This document shows, one piece after another, positions 57,094 to 64,000 of a stretch of 64,000 bases of DNA. Position numbers and translations under genes: made by a program. Positions within the stretch are counted from its first letter, which is position 1, and every line of letters begins with the position of its first letter. Below the pieces are notes generated by a model that saw only the letters and a program-made list of their open reading frames with translations, did no database searches and was not told the DNA's origin. Origin of the DNA: Tricholoma matsutake (taxonomy: Eukaryota; Basidiomycota; Agaricomycetes; Agaricales; Tricholomataceae); the NCBI GenBank assembly GCA_026075535.2, contig AP026550.1, forward strand, positions 1-64,000. The letters are read 5' to 3'.

Positions 57094-57969
57094 CTAAGTC
57101 ACGTTCAGGGAAGACAGAAATGTTCGGGTGATAGCTTTGTTGGCAAAAAAAGGGGATACACCTGTAGAGGTGGCAGGTGCATTGTTGTAGGCAAACTCAC
57201 CTAAGGGAAGGAGGTGAGACCAGTCATCTTGCTGATAGTTACCGAAGATCCGGAGGTACTGTTCCAAGGTCTGGTTAAGTTGTTCTGTCTGACCATCACC
57301 TTGTGGGTGATAACTGGAAGTGAAGTGGATCCGCATGTCAAGCGCTTTTCCGAGGGAGCAGAAGAAATGGGAGACGAACTTGGATCCCCGGTCGCAAGTG
57401 ATGTGCAACGGAACACCATGCTTGGAGAAGACATGGAGGATGAACAGGTTGGCTAGTTCTTGGGCTGTGATTTCATTGACAGTTGGGATGAAGATGCCTT
57501 GCTTGGTGAGGCGGTCAACAATGACCAGGATAGTGGTGTGACCATTGGAGTCAGGTATTTGTTCAATGAAGTCCATGGAGATGGAATTCCAAGGTCGTTC
57601 CAGAACCAGAAGTTGCTTTAGGAACCTGTAGGGCTTGTGTTGAGGTGATTTGGATTGCTTGCAAGTCGTACAGGATTTGCAGAATTCCTGCACAAAGGTG
57701 CGGAGGTTTGGCCAGACATATTCCCGGCGGACAAGCTGCTGGGTTTTGTTTTGTCTGAAGTGGCCAGAGAGAATATGATCATGTTTGTATTGGAGGACCT
57801 TGAGGCAGAGATCTGCGATGTCCGGAACATAAATCCAGTCGAAGTGGCAGAGAAGACCTGCCTCATCTATTGTCCAGTTGGGGTCGACAGGTGTCGGAAG
57901 ATGTGCAGATGATAAGGGGTCAAGGGGTAGGGAGGTGCGGATGTTGTTGTGAAGTTTCTCAACATCCAT
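57094..57969 (-). pseudogene. Chromovirus integrase core
   Basis: Zinc-binding HDHILSGHF...CKSCTTCKQSK (HHCC). Catalytic triad: D in SMDFIEQIP, D in ITCDRGSKF, E in QGDGQTEQLNQTLEQYL. It joins the RT/RNase H frame directly upstream (57982) except for one TGA at 57982-57984 where Arg is likely. It leaves the frame after AYNNAPATSTGVSPFFANKA, where one base is missing. Confidence 0.88.
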
Positions 57970-57981
57970 GATTACTGCTTG

Positions 57982-60129
57982 TCAAAGGACAGGTGTGGCA
58001 AAATAGGTGGCTCGAAGGGAAGAGATGAGCTGTTCTTGTGTGAATACAGGTCGGAAGTTGGTTGGGTTTATGGAGGCAAAGTCACTATTTCCCCCTTTGC
58101 AGTAGACGTCCCAATGTCTAGTGAGCACGTCTGGCTTGGGCCCTAATTTTCTGGGGCAGAATCGGATGATGAGATTGAACTGGGAAAGGTATTCAGACCA
58201 ACAGGCCTGGTGGCGGGTGAGCAACTTGGTAGTGCTGAAGTACTCAAGATTTTTGTGGTTGGTCACCACATCAACTGGGTTTGCAGAACCCTCAAAATAC
58301 TGCCGCCAGTGTTTGAAGGCTTCGAAAATGGCCAAGAGTTCCTTATCATGGGTGTCATAATTTAGTTCAGTGGGATTGAAAGAGCGGGAATGAAAAGCAA
58401 CTGGATGGATTTCTCCATCCGCAGTGTAAACCGAAAGGATAGCCGCTAAGGCATAGTTGGAAGCATCGGTTTCGAGTATCATCTGTGAGTCAGGTACCCA
58501 TTGAGTTAAGATGGGTGCATGAGTGAATTCTTGTTTGAGCCTTTCAAAGGCATCGCGGCACTTCTTGTTAAAGTCCCAAGGTGCGGATTTCCACATCAAG
58601 TGGGTAAGTGGGATGACAATGTCTGAATAGCCGTTAATGAAACGGCGGTAAAATTTGCAAAAGCCTAAGAAGGATTGGATATCCTTAACTTTCCTAGGCT
58701 CGGGCCAGTCAAGCTCGGTTTTGACTTTATCCTCAGACATCCGCAGTCCATCTGGTGAAAGGATGAAACCTAAATATTCGACGGTGTCTTTGTGGAACTC
58801 ACATTTCTGTGGAGAGGCATAAAGTCCATTTTTCTGGAGATGGCGGAGGACTTCTTTGATGTGAGCCCCATGCTGGGACTTGTCATCAGAATAGATTAGG
58901 ATGTCATCGAGGTATACGATGACACAAACATCCAGCATGTCGCTGAAGATGTTGTTCATAAACCGCTGGAAGGCAGCGGGTGCATTAGTGAGTCCAAAGG
59001 GAACCACCAACCACTCGAAGGATCCATAGCGGGTGTGAAAAGTTGTTTTCCACTCATCACCATCAGCGATGCGGACTAGGTGATAAGCATGCCACAAGTC
59101 TATCTTGGTGAATAAGTGGGCTTTGTGGGGAGAGTCAAGGAGGTCAGAAATGAGAGGAAGTGGGTAGCGGTCTTTCTTCGTAAGGCAATTAAGTCCTCGG
59201 TAGTCGACACAAAGTCGGAGACTACCATCCTTCTTCTTGACGAAGAGAATCGGAGTGCCATGCGGAGACTTGGATGGGCAGATGAAACCTGAGCAGACAT
59301 TTTCGTCAATAAAGACTCGTAAGGCTTCTAATTCAGAAGGGGAGAGAGAATACATGCGACCCGGAGGAGGGGGAGCATTATCCTCCATCTCTATCTTGAG
59401 GTCATAAGGACGATGTGGAGGAAGGGTGTCTGCCTTAGTCTCATTAAAGACATCAGCGAATTCGTGATACTCGGGCAGAATATCGGAAAGGTCGGATGGG
59501 TTAGCAGATTGGGCAGAGTGGGCAGATAAGCCTTCTGGAGTGAAGGTCATCTGAAAAGCTACTGCCCCAGGAAGTTTGCTAGCATGCACATAAGTGGCAG
59601 CATTGATGAAAGAGATGTCAGGAGGTGTAAACTTGGGAGGAATGGTTGGTTCAGAAAGTGTGGAGGAGTCAAGGATTTCTACCGGAAGGTTCGGGGGCAA
59701 AGGTGACGTCAGGGGTGCTGGACCTCTATGATCTGCAGAGCGGAAAGCGAGTTGGCTTGAAGACCAGTCAATCAATGGATTGTATTGCTTCAGCCAGTTA
59801 TGACTGAGTATGGCGGAACAGGAAAAGTCGAGTGAGGTTACATAGAATGACAAATTGAACACTTCACCAGCAGGAAAGGTGATCGGAAGTTTGACAACCT
59901 GAGTTATGGTGGAGTTGCAAGATCCATCAAAGAGTTGTAATCCGATTGGGTTAATGGATTCTGTGCTGAGTTGGTTATTCAACATGAAAGAGGAGTCAAG
60001 GAAGCAATGGGAGGAGCCAGAGTCAATAAGGGTTTGGAAAGGGGCGGAAGAGTTGGGAAAGGTTAAAAGAATGGTTAGGGAGTCAGGGTCAGAAAGAGTG
60101 GACACATTGAGACGAATGTAGGCAGCCAA
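57982..60129 (-). CDS. Chromovirus protease, reverse transcriptase and RNase H
   Basis: An open frame of 715 codons. Aspartic protease LIDSGSSHCFLD (Asp 36). RT: FICPSKSPHGTPILFVKKKD, LRLCVDYRGLN, FTKIDLWHAYHLVRI, FGLTNAPAAFQRFMN, and the active site YLDDILIYSDD at about residue 404. RNase H: ILETDASNYALAAILS, FHSRSFNPTELNYDTHDKEL. It makes the cDNA from element RNA. The frame begins upstream of Met 1 (GAGGCIDLTHLAAYIR precedes it), so Met 1 is only a convenient start. It is the best kept part of this element. Confidence 0.92.
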   Translation of the reverse strand: MAAYIRLNVSTLSDPDSLTILLTFPNSSAPFQTLIDSGSSHCFLDSSFMLNNQLSTESINPIGLQLFDGSCNSTITQVVKLPITFPAGEVFNLSFYVTSLDFSCSAILSHNWLKQYNPLIDWSSSQLAFRSADHRGPAPLTSPLPPNLPVEILDSSTLSEPTIPPKFTPPDISFINAATYVHASKLPGAVAFQMTFTPEGLSAHSAQSANPSDLSDILPEYHEFADVFNETKADTLPPHRPYDLKIEMEDNAPPPPGRMYSLSPSELEALRVFIDENVCSGFICPSKSPHGTPILFVKKKDGSLRLCVDYRGLNCLTKKDRYPLPLISDLLDSPHKAHLFTKIDLWHAYHLVRIADGDEWKTTFHTRYGSFEWLVVPFGLTNAPAAFQRFMNNIFSDMLDVCVIVYLDDILIYSDDKSQHGAHIKEVLRHLQKNGLYASPQKCEFHKDTVEYLGFILSPDGLRMSEDKVKTELDWPEPRKVKDIQSFLGFCKFYRRFINGYSDIVIPLTHLMWKSAPWDFNKKCRDAFERLKQEFTHAPILTQWVPDSQMILETDASNYALAAILSVYTADGEIHPVAFHSRSFNPTELNYDTHDKELLAIFEAFKHWRQYFEGSANPVDVVTNHKNLEYFSTTKLLTRHQACWSEYLSQFNLIIRFCPRKLGPKPDVLTRHWDVYCKGGNSDFASINPTNFRPVFTQEQLISSLRATYFATPVL

Positions 60130-60265
60130 GTGGGTAAGGTCAATGCAACCCCCAGCCCCAATGGCTGTATCCTGAGGGTTGTGGACTATTTTTCCGAGTC
60201 CGCAGATTTGGGAATCACAGCGGATGTGTGGGCTTTTGCGGCTTTAGATTTCGGGCAGTTTCCTG

Positions 60266-61387
60266 CTACATGCCTTTCTTCGCTGCAGTAGAGACAAGTT
60301 CCCTCATGCGACGTTCTCGTTCTTCTGCAGTAAGTTTGCCATTCTTCCCCAATTTATCGGAGATGGACAACTTGGAAGTGTTCTTTGTTGTGGAAGACTG
60401 CTGGTTGGAGGAGTTACCCTGAGCAGAGTTCGAAGAGGATTGATTGGTAGACTGGGAAGAACTTTTGGGGGTGTCCTTCTTGACAGGGGTAGAAGAGTTT
60501 CCGGAATTCTTAGTTTCAAATCGGGTTTCATCCTCCTGCATCCAATAGATATCGTCGCAGTCCTGCACTTTCAAGTGCAGTTCTGCGAGGGTGTCAGGTT
60601 TACCACCCCGAAGGACTTCTATGCAAAGTCGGAGCAGAAGACTGCGGAAATAGCGGTCACGGAGGGCTGCCTCATTCCAGTTGACCCTAGAAGCTAACTC
60701 CCAGAAGTCAACGTTATACTTTGTGATGCGACCACCTTTTTTCATTGTTAAGTCAGAAAGGGCTTTTTCTGCATTCCCGACCAGGTCATGCAGGCCAAAG
60801 TTGCTCTCTAGCTTGGTGAGGAAAGCTTCATAATCCCACATCCAGTGTGCAGAATCAGTCGGGTCATTAAGACTGGGTTCAAACCAACTGAGAGCTGATC
60901 CCTTGAGATAAGAAAGGATAAATATGATCTTTTTCTCATCAGAAGAAAATACGTGTGGACGGTCATGGAAATGAAGATTACATGAGACTAGGAAGTCTCT
61001 AAGTTTCTTTGGGTTGGAGCCATCAAAGGTGTCAGGGTCGCAAACTTTGATTTTCTCAGTCTTGGGTGCATTGTTTTGTCGGAGGGTGCAGATACTCTCC
61101 GAGAGGTTGTAAAGAACATCTATGAACCTATCCCCTGGATCAGGGTTTCCCCCTGCGGGAGGTTGATCATCAGGATCATTGGGATCGGGGTCGCCCCCAG
61201 GGCCGTCAGGACCACTAGGGTCATCGGGTCCGCCGGGAGGTCCGTCCTCTAGATCATGATCTTCCAACTCATAGGGTTCAGGCTGGTTGATGCCCCCTAT
61301 GTACTCAAGGGAGGTTGTGGGTCGGGGTTCTTCCGGATTCGCAGGAGGTTGTTGGGCTTGAGTAGACATGAGGTTTGCACTGATCAA
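60266..61387 (-). CDS. Chromovirus Gag
   Basis: 373 codons. A Pro/Asp/Gly-rich N-terminal part (EDGPPGGPDDPSGPDGPGGD), then the capsid domain: CDPDTFDGSNPKKLRDFLVS, FILSYLKGSALSWFEPSL, YEAFLTKLESNFG, YNVDFWELASRVNWNEAALR, FRSLLLRLCIEVL. Then a Ser/Asn/Thr linker and LTAEERERRMRE. The zinc knuckle CLYCSEERHVAGNC (C-x2-C-x4-H-x4-C) lies just downstream, near 60300, in another frame. A one-base change near AGGGAAC separates them; a programmed shift is possible but decay is simpler. Confidence 0.88.
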   Translation of the reverse strand: MISANLMSTQAQQPPANPEEPRPTTSLEYIGGINQPEPYELEDHDLEDGPPGGPDDPSGPDGPGGDPDPNDPDDQPPAGGNPDPGDRFIDVLYNLSESICTLRQNNAPKTEKIKVCDPDTFDGSNPKKLRDFLVSCNLHFHDRPHVFSSDEKKIIFILSYLKGSALSWFEPSLNDPTDSAHWMWDYEAFLTKLESNFGLHDLVGNAEKALSDLTMKKGGRITKYNVDFWELASRVNWNEAALRDRYFRSLLLRLCIEVLRGGKPDTLAELHLKVQDCDDIYWMQEDETRFETKNSGNSSTPVKKDTPKSSSQSTNQSSSNSAQGNSSNQQSSTTKNTSKLSISDKLGKNGKLTAEERERRMRELVSTAAKKGM

Positions 61388-61601
61388 TGGGGCTCTGGAG
61401 CCGATTTGTCAGAAAATGTTGGAAGGTCTGGAAGATACTACGAATGTTGTGGTGGGTCGTGGGCTAGGAAGTGTGGATCGCTGAATTGCAGAGATCCCTG
61501 GAATGGTGCTGGTGTGCTGAGAGTTTCTGGTTGTGCACTGGCGGGTTTCAGTTGGGGTCATAGGAGGAGAAGAGACGAGTGAAGTGTGAGTTTGTATATA
61601 C

Positions 61602-62310
61602 TGTTAAGAACTGATCCGAGAGGGCTCATCGGAATCCAATCGGACACTGCGGGTGATAATAGCGGGAGTTGTCGGGTCAATGCGGATTCTGCGGGAGGGG
61701 AAATGGAAAGGACTTGGCTTCAGCTTGTAAGAAGCTGTGCCCTTCACCTCATCTGGTGTCCTAATTTCAAGTTGAAGATCTGGAGGTAGGAGCGGGAAAG
61801 TGCGGGTAAATGTGGGGAGGAGTACAGGGGGACTTAGGTTAAGTTCAGATGAGACTAGAACTTCAGAGGGAGACTAGAGGTCGAGTCAAATGGAGTTCAG
61901 ACTCTTAGAGGACAGAGGTTGGAGTAGAAGGAGGTTTTAGATTGGCAGGGTAAAGTCGAGTCTATGTCGATATATGAACTAAGGAATACAAGGCGAAACT
62001 AACTAAACTTAAATACTAGAGTCCGGAATAAAAGCGGGATGGAAACGGGAACTGTGGCAGTGTCTCGACTGCATAGATAAATTACCTAGCGGAGGCCACA
62101 CAGAAATCCGTAGTTGAATTTGCAAAACTAGATGGCAGCCTTGGGAAGGCAGCCATGGGTGCTGTACAAGGCGGCCTGGTGCACAGCAGTGTGGGCAGTG
62201 GAAGGCAGCCAGGAACAAAATCGGAAGGAATAGACAAATGTTGGGTTAGACGTGCAGGAAAGAGTCGGACGGAATGCGGGTTCCAATCGGGCGAGGAACA
62301 GTTCTTGACA
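61602..62310 (-). repeat. 5' LTR of the chromovirus
   Basis: 709 bp, partner of 54609-55317, and upstream of gag in the element's own orientation. Confidence 0.92.
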
Positions 62311-63716
62311 GCATTGATGGACCCAGATGTCAATGGTGGAGAGAATCTTAAAGGTCAGATTTATGACTCTGTGCTGGGGAGGTGCCAAAACCCACTAATG
62401 GGGACATTGAGGTCATTGGTTCAGACAGTGAAGATGATTGGAATGTTGAGACAATGGTGTCTGGTGTACATATCTAGTAATAACATGTGATATCCATTTC
62501 TATGCTCAAAACTACCTGCCAGCACCTGCCAAAACTAGATGCCATTCTCCCGGCATGCCGGCACTGGGCAGAAATGTTTGAAAAAAGTTTCTGCCACCAT
62601 ACACTAGTCATGGCACCCACATGACATGAGTGATGGGCATTGTCACATAACCTGGTTTTGAGTACACATGTCTTTATTATATCTTCGGGTAGTCTTAACT
62701 AGGTGATTGGCTTAATTTTGGTCCAACCAGAAATAAGCACAAATTTCAGCAACAATTTCCGGAGACCAGAAAATCTGTTTGTCTCATTGTGATTCTATCA
62801 GGAACCTCTTGGTGCCACAAATAATACTAGGACCCCAAATACTTCCCCCAGAGGCTGGTCCACAAAAAAGACAACTTTGAGCAATTTTGTCAGGACAGAA
62901 AAATGTTCCCACACTTTCTGACACTGGATTTGAACATTTCAGATCATTGCACTTCAAAAAGGTTTGTGGTGATCATGCTTTTGTCTGGATTGGGCTGAAT
63001 GGCCTCTGGGTGCATTATCTGGGGTCCTGTAATGCTCAGGCCATCTTAAAAATTCAAATTATCTCAGATGATCCACTTGGATGTGGTGATGGCCATATGC
63101 CATAAGACTGGTATGATCTTCCGGAGTTCAAAAGTGTCTGGATGCCTCCAGAATGCTATGCCAAAAAAGCATAAGTCACTGTAGCGAGATCACGTGTTGG
63201 TTGATGTACGGAAGAAAGATTAGTGGAAAAGGATCAGTGCTGATTGTTGTGACATTTGGTTGGACATTGATCCAGTTTCATAGCCCCAACTTGAATTGGG
63301 TCATCATTACGTCCTTTGATGAGCTGACAGTGAGAGGAAATTGCAACACAGCACTTGATATTCTGATAGTTTTCCATGTTACTACAGGACCTCCAGTCAC
63401 TTATCATATGTCTTCTGCTAACCACAACTGCACACTAGCATTTCTATATGTTTACCAATGTGTGGGTGTTCAAGTCAGTCAGGTTTTGATAACTGAACAT
63501 TGGTTAGAAAATGGCCTATTCTCTTTATGCACCCACTCATTTTCCCATAGCTTTGTAATAATATCCCTGACACCTCCAACTTAGGTATGCAAGTGTGAAA
63601 TGGTATAGTAGGCAAGCTGATTGGACTCATCAGTTGAAAAAGCTTCAGTGGGAACCCTCTGCATGGGCCCACCCATCTTAAGTGGCTGACCCTGCTAGGG
63701 CTGCTCAAAGGCTAAT
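62311..63716. other. No gene fixed; possible coding remnants
   Basis: Plus frames around 62930-63170 (HAFVWIGLNGLWVHYLGSCN, DWYDLPEFKSVWMPPECY) look somewhat protein-like but are interrupted by TAA codons. A 143-codon ORF (63153-63584) has no domain. Confidence 0.3.
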
Positions 63717-63950
63717 GATCTATATAACCTATTCTTAAGTCAGTCCATCTCTACTGGGTTTGTATAGTATGGAGGGCCCATCCATCACTATTAGTCTATA
63801 AATGCAGTCTAACAGGCCTATCAACCACCTATGGCCTATTCATACTATTTGGCCCACATGGGCAAAATGATCTATGGCCTATCCTTAAGCTAGTCTATCT
63901 CTAATGTATTTATGCAGCATGAAGGGCTCATCCATCACTCATGAGCTGTG
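63717..63950. repeat. Two imperfect direct repeats, about 155 bp apart
   Basis: Segments starting TCTATATAACCTATTC (63719) and TCTATGGCCTATCCTTAAG (about 63871) share TCCATCACT and CTATCTCTA/CCATCTCTA blocks. GGCCCACATGG words recur. The array may continue beyond the window. Confidence 0.5.
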
Positions 63951-64000
63951 ACATGCTATTAGGCCCACATTAACTGGCCCATGGCACTTGGGCAAAATGC

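Larger units (their letters stand above)
54609..62310 (-). mobile_element. Ty3/gypsy chromovirus, two LTRs, 7.7 kb
   Basis: LTRs of 709 bp each (54609-55317 and 61602-62310) in direct orientation, TGTT...GACA ends. Internal order on the minus strand: Gag, zinc knuckle, protease, RT, RNase H, integrase, chromodomain, which is the chromovirus order. A purine tract (GGGGGAAATA on the minus strand) abuts the left LTR, which is thus the 3' LTR. Flanking pentamers (CCCAG left, GCATT right) do not match, so no target duplication is visible. LTRs differ at many transitions, so the insertion is old. Confidence 0.92.

Noticed and set aside
60290..60320. Programmed frameshift between Gag and zinc knuckle
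   Set aside because: Only one copy is visible and other parts of the same element have random indels; simple decay explains it as well.
1..64000. CRISPR array or rRNA genes
   Set aside because: No regularly spaced identical repeats with unique spacers, and no rRNA core sequence seen; a fungal chromosome end would not carry CRISPR.

Overview
The window is one chromosome end of a fungus. Bases 1-172 are a (CCCTAA)n telomere, and everything inward of it is dominated by old, broken mobile elements. Introns that can be defined are short (39-85 bp, GT...AG). The element families (KDZ transposon with CxC cysteine clusters, DUF6570-type Helitron, chromodomain Ty3/gypsy elements with an antisense zinc-cluster ORF, a large gypsy Gag) match those I know from Agaricomycetes (Basidiomycota). 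That assignment is inference; no species is claimed.

Layout. 0.2-3.4 kb: a minus-strand P-element/THAP9-like transposase pseudogene cut off by the telomere. 4-9 kb: AT-rich repeats, TAAG-rich inverted repeats and a 171-bp-arm palindrome. 9.4-10.1 kb: copia-like Gag remnant. 11.1-12.8 kb: DUF6698-like pseudogene with a hAT-type MITE inside. 13.4-18.5 kb: 3' half of a Helitron (Rep C-part, Pif1 helicase, C-terminal USP-like protease). 18.8-26.9 kb: minus-strand gypsy gag split by a complete 5.8-kb KDZ transposon with target-site duplication. 27.2-39.0 kb: three decayed minus-strand genes, two of them copies of one deaminase-like family, with two further MITEs. 42-44 kb: the missing N-terminal half of a Helitron, in two pieces of opposite orientation. 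45.9-47.0 kb: a repeat-rich ORF. 48.07-53.6 kb: a CpG-rich block of different character with gene-like ORFs, a DnaJ/TPR pseudogene and a tRNA-like sequence. 54.6-62.3 kb: a two-LTR chromovirus on the minus strand. 62.3-64 kb: nothing firm.

The strongest cross-cutting signal is decay. In almost every element the reading frame is broken by TGA where Arg is expected, as CpG deamination of CGA would give. This, with nested insertions, makes the region look like methylated, recombining subtelomeric heterochromatin. Few ORFs here are likely to work as they stand; the long Pif1 helicase/protease ORF and the 715-codon PR-RT-RNase H ORF are the best preserved. Family names below rest on reading motifs by eye, not on searches.
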